Made by a program: the position numbers and the translations under genes. A DNA stretch of 64,000 nt. Source: Sphingosinithalassobacter sp. CS137 (GTDB lineage Bacteria > Pseudomonadota > Alphaproteobacteria > Sphingomonadales > Sphingomonadaceae). The stretch spans positions 1,240,001 through 1,304,000 of the forward strand of contig NZ_CP060494.1 of assembly GCF_014334115.1 (NCBI RefSeq). Direction: 5' to 3'. Shown here piece after piece: positions 43,664 to 51,902 of this stretch. Every line of letters starts with the position of its first letter. Positions within the stretch are counted from its first letter, which is position 1. Under the pieces are notes generated by a model. It made no database searches. It was not told the origin of the DNA and saw only the letters and a list, made by a program, of their open reading frames with translations.

Positions 43664-44314
43664 ATGGGCCTAACTGCCGAACAGCTGCGCGCATCGCTCG
43701 ATTCGCTGGGCGGGATCGAGCCGGGTTTCGCCGCCGCGCTCGCCGCCGCGGGCTATCCCGAGCCGCGCATCCGCGAACCCGGCTATGCCACGCTGCTGCG
43801 CACGATCGTCGGCCAGCAGGTGAGTGTGGCCGCCGCCCAGTCGATCTGGGGCAAGGTGGAAGCCGCGGTGGGCGATGCCGAGGATCCGGCTGCGATCCTC
43901 GCGACTTCGGAAGAGGCATTGCGTGCCGCCGGTCTCAGTCGCCAGAAGATCGCCTATGCCCGCAGCCTCGCCGAGGAAGTGGCGAGCGGCCGGCTCGATT
44001 TCGCCGCGCTGCCGCGGGACGACGAGGAAGCGATCGCCGCGCTCACTCGGGTGAAGGGCATCGGCCGCTGGTCGGCGGAAATCTACCTGCTGTTCGCCGA
44101 GGGGCGGGGCGACATCTGGCCTGCCGGCGATCTCGCGGTGCAGATCGCGGTCGGCCGGATCCTCGGCCATGACGCGCGCCCCACCGAACGGCAGGTTCGC
44201 GCGCTGGCCGAACCGTGGCGGCCGCATCGCGGCGCGGCGGCGATCTTCGCCTGGCACCATTATGGCTTCGAAAAGACGCGGGCGAAGGACGGACCCGAGC
44301 TCAGCCCGCTGTAA
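43664..44314 (+). CDS. DNA-3-methyladenine glycosylase II family (AlkA-type HhH-GPD)
   Basis: Excises alkylated bases. The 216-residue product has the helix-hairpin-helix LTRVKGIGRWSAEIYLLF (about 127-144) and the catalytic Asp156 in WPAGDLAVQIA. It lacks the N-terminal extra domain of E. coli AlkA, so it belongs to the short class. Starts at 43655 and 43664 are both in frame. The 3' end overlaps the convergent ROK gene by 14 bases. Confidence 0.93.
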   Translation: MGLTAEQLRASLDSLGGIEPGFAAALAAAGYPEPRIREPGYATLLRTIVGQQVSVAAAQSIWGKVEAAVGDAEDPAAILATSEEALRAAGLSRQKIAYARSLAEEVASGRLDFAALPRDDEEAIAALTRVKGIGRWSAEIYLLFAEGRGDIWPAGDLAVQIAVGRILGHDARPTERQVRALAEPWRPHRGAAAIFAWHHYGFEKTRAKDGPELSPL

Positions 44315-45197
44315 GGCCGTCGAGCCCCACGGCCACTGCCCCCAGCGGCCCTGCCATGCCTCCCAGACCCGGCGGCCCCAGCCGCGAATCGAGCTCGGCC
44401 GCATAGGCCGCAAGCGAGCCATAGCCGCCGATGCTTTCGGCCAGCCGCCGCCGCAGCGGCCCGAACAGATGCGGCCGCGCATCGAGCACACCGCCGCCGA
44501 TCGCGATCCGCTGTGGCGCGAAGGTGACGACCAGATTGTGCACCAGCCCAGCGAGATCGTGGACGAACACGTCCCAGTGCGGCCCCGCTGCGGGCAGTTC
44601 CTCGCCCGCGCATCCAAACCGCTCGGCCAGCGCCGGGCCCGAGATCAGCCCCTCGACGCAGTCGCCGTGGAAGCGGCACCAGCCGGGAAAGGAGTCACCG
44701 GGCGCACGGGGCACGCGCATGTGGCCCGCCTCGGCATGGGCAACGCCTTGGACCGGCGCACCGCCGGTGACGATGCCGACGCCCACGCCGGTGCCGATGG
44801 TGATGTAGAGGTGGCTCGTCATCCCCCGCGCCGCGCCCCAGCGCCCCTCGGCCAGCGCGGCGCCGTTGACGTCGGTCTGGATCGCGACCGGCTTGCCGTA
44901 CCGCCGCTCCAGCCGCCGCACGAGATCGGTGCCGGTCCAGCCCGGCTTGGTGGTCGCCGTCACCGATCCGAAATCGGGCCGGGCGGGATCGAGTTCGATC
45001 GGCCCGAAGGCGGCGACGCCGATCGCATCGAACTGCCAGCCGTCGAGCAGCGCCTCGATCGCGCCGAGCGTCGCCTCCGGGTCGCGAGTCGCGATCCGCT
45101 GCTGCGCACGCACATCCTCCGGCCCGCGCGCGAGCAGCGCGACGCATTTTGTCCCGCCCAGTTCGAGCCCGGCGATCAGCGGCGCGGCGCATTCCAT
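44301..45197 (-). CDS. ROK-family sugar kinase (fructokinase-like)
   Basis: A 298-residue kinase with the ATP motif GLELGGTKCVAL, the TDVNGAALAEGRWG and ITIGTGVGVGIVTGG blocks and the ROK zinc region GHMRVPRAPGDSFPGWCRFH then GDCVEG. The CxFHGDCVEG arrangement resembles fructokinases (mannofructokinases) more than the CxCGxxGC of NagC or GlkA types. The sugar is probably fructose or mannose, by similarity only. Confidence 0.88.
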   Translation of the reverse strand: MECAAPLIAGLELGGTKCVALLARGPEDVRAQQRIATRDPEATLGAIEALLDGWQFDAIGVAAFGPIELDPARPDFGSVTATTKPGWTGTDLVRRLERRYGKPVAIQTDVNGAALAEGRWGAARGMTSHLYITIGTGVGVGIVTGGAPVQGVAHAEAGHMRVPRAPGDSFPGWCRFHGDCVEGLISGPALAERFGCAGEELPAAGPHWDVFVHDLAGLVHNLVVTFAPQRIAIGGGVLDARPHLFGPLRRRLAESIGGYGSLAAYAAELDSRLGPPGLGGMAGPLGAVAVGLDGLTAG

Positions 45198-45231
45198 CGC
45201 AACGAGCTACCCCGAGTCGCGCACACGACAA

Positions 45232-45266
45232 AGTGTGCCGCGGCGAAAACTTCGCCGCGGCACACT
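45232..45266 (-). terminator. Strong 16-bp hairpin, probable terminator of the small membrane gene
   Basis: AGTGTGCCGCGGCGAA (45232-45247) pairs perfectly with 45251-45266 across a 3-base loop AAC. On the minus strand it lies 19 bases past the 40-aa gene's stop and is followed by TTTGTC, a short T-rich tract. It is the longest perfect inverted repeat noticed in the window. Confidence 0.65.
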
Positions 45267-45284
45267 CAGGGCGGAACCCGGGGG

Positions 45285-45407
45285 TCAGGCGTCGCCGTGC
45301 GGCCTGGGATCGCGATCGGTGATGCTGACCAGCGCCAGAACGGCCATGAAGGCGAGCATCGCCCCGGCCACGAGATAGAGGAAGTTGCTTCCGATCAGAT
45401 CGAGCAT
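45285..45407 (-). CDS. Small (40 aa) single-span membrane protein
   Basis: An uncharacterised protein of 40 residues: one transmembrane helix (NFLYLVAGAMLAFMAVLALVS, about residues 8-28) and a short charged tail (ITDRDPRPHGDA). CAGGAG lies 9 bases before the ATG. A perfect FNR-type palindrome is centred 61 bases upstream, which with a 20-base leader would sit at -41.5 from a start of transcription, the class II activator position. I expect low-oxygen induction. It may be a small subunit of a membrane complex; the size is like CydX or cbb3-related proteins, but no match is recognised. Confidence 0.72.
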   Translation of the reverse strand: MLDLIGSNFLYLVAGAMLAFMAVLALVSITDRDPRPHGDA

Positions 45408-45461
45408 CGCTTGGCTCCTGCTGTGTTGCAGTAGAAGTGCGACCGGCCGGCCGGCGGTTCG

Positions 45462-45475
45462 TTGATCGCGATCAA
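45462..45475. promoter_or_regulatory. FNR/FixK binding site between the small membrane gene and hemN
   Basis: TTGATCGCGATCAA is a perfect TTGAT-N4-ATCAA palindrome, the consensus for FNR, FixK and Anr. It lies in the 91-base divergent spacer between the small membrane gene and hemN. An FNR with the matching recognition helix (ETVSR) is encoded 6 kb downstream. Confidence 0.88.
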
Positions 45476-45498
45476 AGCCGCGCCGGGCCCGAAGGGCC

Positions 45499-46854
45499 AT
45501 GCGCGTGGCCATGCATCGATATTTGCCCGATCTCGCCGCGCAGAGCGTCCCGCGCTATACCAGCTATCCCATCGCCGTCGCCTTCGCGCCCGGCATCGGC
45601 GCTGCCGAGCAAGTGGCGGCGCAACAGGCGATCGCCCCCGGAACGCCGGTCTCGCTCTATCTGCACATCCCCTATTGTCACGAGATCTGCTGGTATTGCG
45701 GGTGCAACACCGGCGCGACCGGTCGGCCGGACCGGGTCTCGGCCTATCGCGACGCGCTGCTGCGCGAGATTGAAACGGTGGGCGCGCGCGTGCGCGGCAC
45801 CGCCGTCAGCGTTCACTTCGGCGGCGGCAGCCCCAATGCGCTGGCCCCGGCCGACTGGGCGGAGATCGCCGCGGGGCTGCGCAGCGCCTTTGACATCGCG
45901 CCGCACGCCGACTGGGCTGCCGAGCTCGATCCGCGCACGCTTTCCGCCGCCGACGCCCAGGCGATCGCCGCCGCCGGCATCGGCCGCGCGAGCCTGGGCG
46001 CGCAGACCTTCGCGCCGCACATCCAGCACCGGATCAACCGTATCCAGCCGTTCCGCACCGTTGCCCAGGCCGCCGCCGATCTGCGTGCCGCCGGAGTGGC
46101 GCGGATCAACCTCGACCTGATGTACGGACTGCCCGACCAGCGGCTCGACGCCATCGCGGCCACCGTGGCTCAGGCGCTCACGCTGCGGCCGGATCGAGTC
46201 GCGATGTTCGGCTATGCGCATATGCCGCGCATGCTCCCGCGCCAGCGGATGATCGATTCGGCCCGCCTGCCCGATGCCGAGGCGCGCTTCTGGCAAAGCG
46301 CGCTGGCGCACGACCTGATGCTCGAGGCCGGCTATCGCGCGATCGGCTTCGATCACTTCGCGCTGCCCGGCGACAGCATCGCCCAGGCCGCGCGCGAAGG
46401 CCGGCTGCGGCGCAACTTCCAGGGGTTCACCGACGATCCGGCGACGACGGTGATCGGCCTCGGCGCCTCGGCGATCAGCCAGTTCGACACGCTGTTCGTG
46501 CAGAACGAGAAGCACTCCGGCCGTTATCGCATGCTCGCCGGCAATGGCGCACCCGCCGGCGTGCGCGGCGCCGCGCGCACTGCCGGCGATCGCCTGCGCG
46601 GTGCCGTGATCGAACGGCTGCTGTGCGACGGCACCGTCGATGTCGCCGCCGTCGCCGCCGCGCATCGCCAGCCGGTCGAGGCGCTGGCCGAGTCGCTTCC
46701 CGCGCTCGCACCGCTGGTCGATGCCGGAATGGTCGCGGTCGCCGAGTGGCGCGTCACCGTGCTGCCCGCCGGCCGCCCCTATGCCCGGCTCGCCGCCGCC
46801 GCGTTCGACGCCTATCGCGCGCCGGCTGCCGATCGGTTCAGCCGCGCGGTCTGA
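45499..46854 (+). CDS. hemN: Oxygen-independent coproporphyrinogen III oxidase HemN
   Basis: A radical-SAM enzyme that decarboxylates coproporphyrinogen III to protoporphyrinogen IX without oxygen in heme synthesis. The 451-residue product has the cluster motif C60-x3-C64-x2-C67 (YCHEICWYCGCN), VHFGGGSPNAL and the HemN-type N-terminus PRYTSYPIAVAF, which separates it from HemW. The C-terminal domain is normal length. GAAGGG precedes the ATG at 45499; 45511 is an alternative. The FNR site directly upstream fits expression under low oxygen. Confidence 0.94.
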   Translation: MRVAMHRYLPDLAAQSVPRYTSYPIAVAFAPGIGAAEQVAAQQAIAPGTPVSLYLHIPYCHEICWYCGCNTGATGRPDRVSAYRDALLREIETVGARVRGTAVSVHFGGGSPNALAPADWAEIAAGLRSAFDIAPHADWAAELDPRTLSAADAQAIAAAGIGRASLGAQTFAPHIQHRINRIQPFRTVAQAAADLRAAGVARINLDLMYGLPDQRLDAIAATVAQALTLRPDRVAMFGYAHMPRMLPRQRMIDSARLPDAEARFWQSALAHDLMLEAGYRAIGFDHFALPGDSIAQAAREGRLRRNFQGFTDDPATTVIGLGASAISQFDTLFVQNEKHSGRYRMLAGNGAPAGVRGAARTAGDRLRGAVIERLLCDGTVDVAAVAAAHRQPVEALAESLPALAPLVDAGMVAVAEWRVTVLPAGRPYARLAAAAFDAYRAPAADRFSRAV

Positions 46855-46927
46855 GCGATCCGTACACTTCCCGATATTCGGCTCGGCACGCGCGTCCTAC
46901 CCCTCTCCTGAACCCAAGGAGGCGGAC

Positions 46928-47731
46928 ATGAAGAATGTGTTGCTGCTGATTCACGATGATCGCGGACAGGAGGCCCGGCTACAGGCGGCGCTCGATCTCA
47001 CGCGTGCGCTGGGCGGCCATCTCAAGTGCCTCGACGTGTCGATCCTGCCGGTGATGATCGAGGACTATGTGCCGACCGGCGGCGCGGCGATGATCGTGGA
47101 GTCCGAGCGCGAGCGCGAAAGCGAGAATCGCATCCGCACCGAGGCACGGCTCGCCAAGGAGGACGTGCCCTATGACTGGACCGACGTGACCGGCGACCCG
47201 GCCTTCGCGCTGCGCCAGGCGGGTGCGCTCGCCGATGTCATCGTCGTCAACCGCCATCTCGCCGGACTGCATTTCCCCGACATGCGCGAAATCGCGGGCG
47301 AATTGCTCGTCACCGCCGACACGCCGGTCCTCGCCGTGCCCGAGGAGGCGCGCGGGTTCGACGCCTGCGGCCATGCGCTGGTCGCCTGGGACGGATCGAA
47401 AGAGGCGGAGGAGGCGCTGCAGGCGGCGGTGCCGCTGCTCGCCCTCGCCGAGAACGTCACGCTCGTCGAAGTCGACGATGGCTCGGTGCGCGTGCCCGCC
47501 GCCGAGGCGGCGCGCTACCTGGCGCGGCACGGAATCGAGCCGGTGGTTCGCCGGGTCGAAGCCGGCGGTCGCCGTGCCGGCGACGTGCTGCTTGGCGAAG
47601 TGGTCAATCAGCGCGCCGCCTATCTGGTGATGGGCGGCTATGGCCACAGCCGGATGGTCGAGGCGGTGTTCGGCGGCGTCACGCGCAAGATGCTGACCGA
47701 AAGCCCCGTGCCGCTGCTACTGGCGCACTGA
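46928..47731 (+). CDS. Universal stress protein (tandem UspA domains)
   Basis: A 267-residue protein with two UspA folds. The first (1-137) is degenerate in its nucleotide-binding loop. The second ends with the ATP-binding pattern MGGYGHSRMVEAVFGGVTRK. AAGGAGG lies before the ATG. Tandem Usp proteins are common members of FNR/FixK regulons in alphaproteobacteria, which agrees with its position after hemN, although no FNR site is visible directly before it. Confidence 0.92.
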   Translation: MKNVLLLIHDDRGQEARLQAALDLTRALGGHLKCLDVSILPVMIEDYVPTGGAAMIVESERERESENRIRTEARLAKEDVPYDWTDVTGDPAFALRQAGALADVIVVNRHLAGLHFPDMREIAGELLVTADTPVLAVPEEARGFDACGHALVAWDGSKEAEEALQAAVPLLALAENVTLVEVDDGSVRVPAAEAARYLARHGIEPVVRRVEAGGRRAGDVLLGEVVNQRAAYLVMGGYGHSRMVEAVFGGVTRKMLTESPVPLLLAH

Positions 47732-47747
47732 CCGGTCGGAACGCGCG

Positions 47748-48452
47748 GTGACGCCCCCTGCAGCCTCGTCCGAGCCGATCCGGCATCTGGTGATCCTGGG
47801 CCATCCTTCGGAATCCAGCTTCAACCGTGCCGTCGCGGAAACCTATTGCGCGGCGGTACGCGAGGCGGGGCAGACGGCAACTCTGCGCGACCTGTATGCG
47901 CTGGGCTTCGATCCGCTGCTGAAGGCGTGGGAGAACCCCGGCGCGCCCGGAGTCGAATATGCGCCCGACGTTGCCACGGAAGTCGCGCTGCTGCGGGCGA
48001 GCGACGCCGTGGTCCTCGTCTATCCGATCTGGTTCGGCATGCCGCCCGCCATCGTCAAAGGCTATGTCGATCGCGTGTTCGGCGCCGGCTTCAGCGCAAA
48101 GGAAATCAAGAAGGGAGTCGCCAGCCCGCTGCTCGGCGGAAAGCGGCTGCTCAGCTTGTCCACCTCGGCGGCCACGCTGCCGTGGCTCGATGCGCGCGGC
48201 CAATGGCAGGCGCTGCGCCAGGCGTTCGACAGCTATCTGGTCGAGGCGTTCGGGATGCGCTCGGGCGAGCATGTGCATTTCGATGCGATCGTCGAGAATC
48301 TGCAGGAGCGCTACGTGTACGAGAACCTCGAGCGCGTGCGTGGCGCCGCGCAGACGCTGTGCGCCACATTGCTCGACGACCGGCATCGCGCCACCGCGGC
48401 TGCGGCGCTGGCGCGAAGCGGCTCGCCCGGAGACGAGGGCGGCGACGCGTGA
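47748..48452 (+). CDS. NAD(P)H:quinone oxidoreductase-like flavodoxin-fold protein
   Basis: A 234-residue FMN/FAD reductase of the NQO1/MdaB/KefF type. The flavin-binding loops are HLVILGHPSESSFNRAVAE and VVLVYPIWFGMPPAIVKGYV, with the active-site region VDRVFGAGFSA. Probable role is two-electron reduction of quinones or other acceptors. GTG at 47748 has a weak ribosome binding site. It lies between uspA and fixL in the same direction. Confidence 0.87.
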   Translation: MTPPAASSEPIRHLVILGHPSESSFNRAVAETYCAAVREAGQTATLRDLYALGFDPLLKAWENPGAPGVEYAPDVATEVALLRASDAVVLVYPIWFGMPPAIVKGYVDRVFGAGFSAKEIKKGVASPLLGGKRLLSLSTSAATLPWLDARGQWQALRQAFDSYLVEAFGMRSGEHVHFDAIVENLQERYVYENLERVRGAAQTLCATLLDDRHRATAAAALARSGSPGDEGGDA

Positions 48453-48491
48453 TAGGCAGCGACGCATGATTCGCAGCCAGACATCGCAGCA

Positions 48492-50000
48492 GTGAACGAC
48501 GCCGCCAGGCAACGCGCCGAGACGCTCGCCCGCTTCATCGAAGGCGCGACCGATCGGGCGCTGTTCCTGCTCGATCCGGACGGGACGATCGCCACCTGGA
48601 ATCGCGGTGCCGAGCAGCTGACCGGCTGGACCGCGGAGGAAATCGGCGGCCAGCCGATCGCGCGGCTCTATCCCGATCCGGACCATGGCGGGGGCACGGC
48701 GGCGGAGGATCTGGCGGCGGCCGCGCGCGAGCGGCATACCCGCACCGAAGCGTGGCGGGTGCGCAAGGACGGCTCGGAATTTCTCGCCGATGTCTCGCTC
48801 ACCGCGCTGTACGACGCCGATGGCGCGCTGCTCGGCTTCGGCCAGGTGCTGTACGACATCACCGACCGCAAGGCGGCCGAGCGTGCGCTGGAGCGCAATG
48901 CGCTGCACCTGCGCTCGATTCTCGCGACCGTTCCCGATGCGATGATCGTGATCGACGAACGCGGGATCATCCTGTCGTTCAGCGCCGCGGCCGAGCGGCT
49001 GTTCGGCTATGGCGAGGCCGACGTGATCGGGCAGAATGTCGCGATGCTGATGCCCTCGCCCGATCGCGAGCGGCACGATAATTACATCGCCCGCTATCTC
49101 GCGACCGGCGAGCGCCGGATCATCGGGATCGGGCGGATCGTCGTCGGCCAGCGCCGCGACGGCACCGATTTTCCGATGGAGCTGGCGGTCGGCGAGGCGA
49201 ACACCGACGGACACCGCATCTTCACCGGCTTCATCCGCGACCTCACCGAGCAGCAGCGCGCCGAGCTGCGCCTCAAGGAGCTTCAGTCGGAGCTGATCCA
49301 TGTCTCGCGCCTCTCGGCGATGGGCACCATGGCCTCCACGCTCGCGCACGAGCTCAATCAGCCGTTGACCGCCATCGCCAACTATCTCGAGGCGGGGCGC
49401 GACCTGCTCGGCGAACTCGCCGCCGAGGGCGAGACCGCGGCGATGCTGCGCGAGGCGATGGACGAATCCGCGCATGAGGCGCTGCGCGCCGGCAACATCG
49501 TCCGCCGCCTGCGCGACTTCGTCTCGCGCGGCGACGTCGAGAAGCGGGTCGAGGATCTGTCGCACCTGATCGACGAGGCCGGCCGCCTTGCGCTGATCGG
49601 CGCGAAGGAGCGCGGCGTGCGCGCCTTCTACGATCTCGATCCGGCGGCGGAGGCGGTGCTGGTCGACCGCGTGCAGATCCAGCAGGTGCTGGTCAATCTG
49701 ATCCGCAACGCGGTCGAGGCGCTTGCGGAATCGGAAACTCGCGACATCACCATCGCGACGGCTCCCGACGCGCGGGGCATGGTTCGCGTCTCGGTCGCCG
49801 ATACCGGTCCAGGCCTCGCTCCCGGCATCGCGGCGACGCTGTTCCAGGCCTTCAACAGCACGAAGGATCGTGGCATGGGATTGGGCCTGTCGATCTGCCG
49901 AACGATCGTCGAGGCGCATGGGGGACGCATCTGGGCCGAAGCACGCCCCGGCGGCGGGACGATCTTTCACTTCACCGTCATGGGAGCGGAGACCGATTAG
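48492..50000 (+). CDS. fixL: Oxygen-sensing PAS histidine kinase FixL
   Basis: A 502-residue soluble kinase. PAS-1 covers about residues 11-125. PAS-2 (about 135-255) matches the FixL heme domain: H195 in [12 protein letters not shown] aligns with the proximal heme His (H200 of Bradyrhizobium FixL), R201 with R206 and R215 with R220 in IIGIGR. The equivalent of H214 is Arg here (R209). The kinase core has H-box [18 protein letters not shown] (phospho-His286), N-box [15 protein letters not shown] and GMGLGLSI. The heme ligand suggests oxygen binding that shuts off the kinase. fixJ starts three bases later. Confidence 0.93.
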   Translation: MNDAARQRAETLARFIEGATDRALFLLDPDGTIATWNRGAEQLTGWTAEEIGGQPIARLYPDPDHGGGTAAEDLAAAARERHTRTEAWRVRKDGSEFLADVSLTALYDADGALLGFGQVLYDITDRKAAERALERNALHLRSILATVPDAMIVIDERGIILSFSAAAERLFGYGEADVIGQNVAMLMPSPDRERHDNYIARYLATGERRIIGIGRIVVGQRRDGTDFPMELAVGEANTDGHRIFTGFIRDLTEQQRAELRLKELQSELIHVSRLSAMGTMASTLAHELNQPLTAIANYLEAGRDLLGELAAEGETAAMLREAMDESAHEALRAGNIVRRLRDFVSRGDVEKRVEDLSHLIDEAGRLALIGAKERGVRAFYDLDPAAEAVLVDRVQIQQVLVNLIRNAVEALAESETRDITIATAPDARGMVRVSVADTGPGLAPGIAATLFQAFNSTKDRGMGLGLSICRTIVEAHGGRIWAEARPGGGTIFHFTVMGAETD

Positions 50001-50003
50001 CCG

Positions 50004-50630
50004 ATGAGCGAAAAGCGAGTGATCCACCTCGTCGATGACGAGGACGCCATCCGGCGCTCGGCCGGCTTCATGCTGCGCACGTCGGGCTTCGAGGTGAAGA
50101 CCTATCCGAGCGGAGTCGAGTTCCTCAAGGAGGCGAAGGCCGCCGATCCCGGCTGCATCCTGCTCGACGTGCGCATGCCCGAAATGGACGGGCTGGAGGT
50201 TCAGGCCGAGCTCAACGCGCGTGGCGTCGCGATGCCGGTGATCGTCCTCACCGGCCATGGCGACATCACCACCGCGGTGCAGGCGATGAAGGCCGGCGCA
50301 GTCGATTTCATCGAGAAGCCGTTCGAAAAGGCGACGCTGCTCGCCGCGATCGACATGGCGTTCCAGCGGCTCGAGCAGCGGCATGAGGCGTCGGCGTCCG
50401 AGCAGGAGGCGCAGGTGCGGATCGCCGGGCTCACCAACCGCGAGCAGGATGTGCTGCGCGGGCTGGTCCGCGGCCATCCCAACAAGACGATCGCCTATGA
50501 TCTGGGCATCAGCCCCCGCACGGTCGAAGTGCATCGCGCCAATGTGATGAGCAAGCTCGGCGTCCGCAGCCTCTCCGAAGCGCTGCGCATCGCCTTCGCG
50601 GCAGGTCTTCAGGGCGAACCCGAGGAATAG
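50004..50630 (+). CDS. fixJ: Response regulator FixJ
   Basis: A 208-residue two-domain regulator. The receiver has phospho-Asp55 (CILLDVRMPEMDG), Thr83 and Lys105 (DFIEKPF). The LuxR-type HTH is LTNREQDVLRGLVRGHPNKT, IAYDLGISPRTVEVHRANVM. It is phosphorylated by FixL at low oxygen and activates fixK/nifA-type genes in rhizobia; here the partner output is likely the FNR encoded just downstream. No target sites could be verified in the window. Confidence 0.95.
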   Translation: MSEKRVIHLVDDEDAIRRSAGFMLRTSGFEVKTYPSGVEFLKEAKAADPGCILLDVRMPEMDGLEVQAELNARGVAMPVIVLTGHGDITTAVQAMKAGAVDFIEKPFEKATLLAAIDMAFQRLEQRHEASASEQEAQVRIAGLTNREQDVLRGLVRGHPNKTIAYDLGISPRTVEVHRANVMSKLGVRSLSEALRIAFAAGLQGEPEE

Positions 50631-50721
50631 CGCTCCCGCCGCGGCACCTTGGGAAGAACACGTAGCGACGCGCCGCCGCGCCGGGGGCAAGGTCGGCGCC
50701 TTCGGTACATGACAGGTCGCC

Positions 50722-51141
50722 ATGCTTGCTCCCCAAACTGCCCGAACGCCGCACAGCGACGCGGAGCGCTGCCGCGTCCTGCTGGTCGAGGACGATGCGG
50801 GCGTCCGCCGCTCGATGCATCTGATGCTGCACGGCAGCGGCTATGAGGTGCGCTCCTATTCCGCCGCCGGGCCGCTGCTTTCCGATCCGGACATCCATGC
50901 CGCGCGCTGCCTGATCGCCGACTATCGCCTGCCGGACGGCGACGGGCTGGGCATCCGGCGCGCGCTGGCGCGGCTCGGCTGGCAGGGGCGCTCGATCCTC
51001 ATCACGGCCTTTCCCTCGCTTACGCTGCGCCAGGCGGCACATGCCTGCGGCTATGACGTAGTGCTCGAAAAGCCGGTGCGGCAGCACGAGCTGATCGCGG
51101 CGATGCAGGGCGCCGCGCCCGCGCCCGGCAACGCGGCCTGA
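50722..51141 (+). CDS. Stand-alone receiver-domain protein
   Basis: A 139-residue single response-regulator domain: phospho-Asp67 (CLIADYRLPDGDG), Thr95 (SILITAFPSL) and Lys117 (VVLEKPV). There is no output domain. Such proteins can compete for phosphate from FixL, as FixT does in Sinorhizobium by a different mechanism. An N-terminal extension of 17 residues is not conserved. It lies 91 bases after fixJ and 5 bases before fnr, so it is part of the same regulatory unit. Confidence 0.9.
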   Translation: MLAPQTARTPHSDAERCRVLLVEDDAGVRRSMHLMLHGSGYEVRSYSAAGPLLSDPDIHAARCLIADYRLPDGDGLGIRRALARLGWQGRSILITAFPSLTLRQAAHACGYDVVLEKPVRQHELIAAMQGAAPAPGNAA

Positions 51142-51146
51142 CGCCG

Positions 51147-51863
51147 GTGTATCTCCACACCGGCGACGCGGCGATCGCACCTCCCGCGGCTCCCTGTGCC
51201 GCTTGCCCGTCGCGCCACCGCTCGATCTGCGCCGACCTCGACGCGCCGGTGCTGGGCGCGCTGTACCGCCTCGGCCGGACCGAAACGCTCCGCGCCGGCG
51301 AGACGCTGGTGTGGGAAAGCGACGAGACGCTCGTCGTCGGCAATCTGCGCGAAGGGCTCATCAAGCTCACTGCCTCGCTCGGCGATGGCCGCGAGCAGAT
51401 TCTCGGCCTCGCCTTTCCCGGCGATTTCGTCGGCCGCCCGTTCGGCGACCGCGCCGGCCATTGCGTGACGGCGCTCACCGACGCGAAGCTCTGCGTCTTT
51501 CGCCGGACCGCGTTCGACGCCTTCGCGCGCGAGCATCCGCAGGTCGGGCACGCGCTCCTGGTCCGTACGCTCGACGAGCTCGACCGGGCGCGCCGCTGGA
51601 TGCTGCTGCTCGGCCGCAAGAGCGCCGAGGAGCGAGTGGCCAGCCTCTTGCTCGAACTGGCGGAACGCAGCGGCACGTGCGACGGCGCGCGCGTCGCGCT
51701 GGAGATCACCCGCCAGCAGATGGCCGACCTGCTCGGCCTCACCATTGAGACTGTCAGCCGCAAGATCACGCGCCTCAAGTCCGACGGCGCGATCCGCCTG
51801 CACGGTCCGCGCGCCTTCGCGGTCGTCGATACCGATGCGCTGGCCGCCCGCACCGGCGGCTGA
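51147..51863 (+). CDS. CRP/FNR-family oxygen-responsive regulator
   Basis: A 238-residue CRP-fold activator. The N-terminal cysteines C17-x2-C20-x7-C28 (CAACPSRHRSIC) and a fourth at C106 (GHCVTAL) provide the 4Fe-4S ligands of alphaproteobacterial FnrL/FnrN. The cNMP domain is followed by the dimer helix (DELDRARRWML) and the HTH ITRQQMADLLGLTIETVSRK with recognition motif ExxSR, which reads TTGAT. GTG at 51147. A 21-bp copy of the last six codons and stop is repeated just after the gene (51870-51890). Confidence 0.94.
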   Translation: MYLHTGDAAIAPPAAPCAACPSRHRSICADLDAPVLGALYRLGRTETLRAGETLVWESDETLVVGNLREGLIKLTASLGDGREQILGLAFPGDFVGRPFGDRAGHCVTALTDAKLCVFRRTAFDAFAREHPQVGHALLVRTLDELDRARRWMLLLGRKSAEERVASLLLELAERSGTCDGARVALEITRQQMADLLGLTIETVSRKITRLKSDGAIRLHGPRAFAVVDTDALAARTGG

Positions 51864-51902
51864 TTGGGCGCCGCCCGCACCGGCGGCTGAGCCCGCGCGC
51901 GC

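Noticed and set aside
47679..50723. A 1014-codon open frame on the minus strand opposite uspA, the oxidoreductase, fixL and fixJ
   Set aside because: It is antisense to four well-supported genes, has no domain and is rich in R, D, H and Q, as expected from the complementary strand of GC-rich codons.
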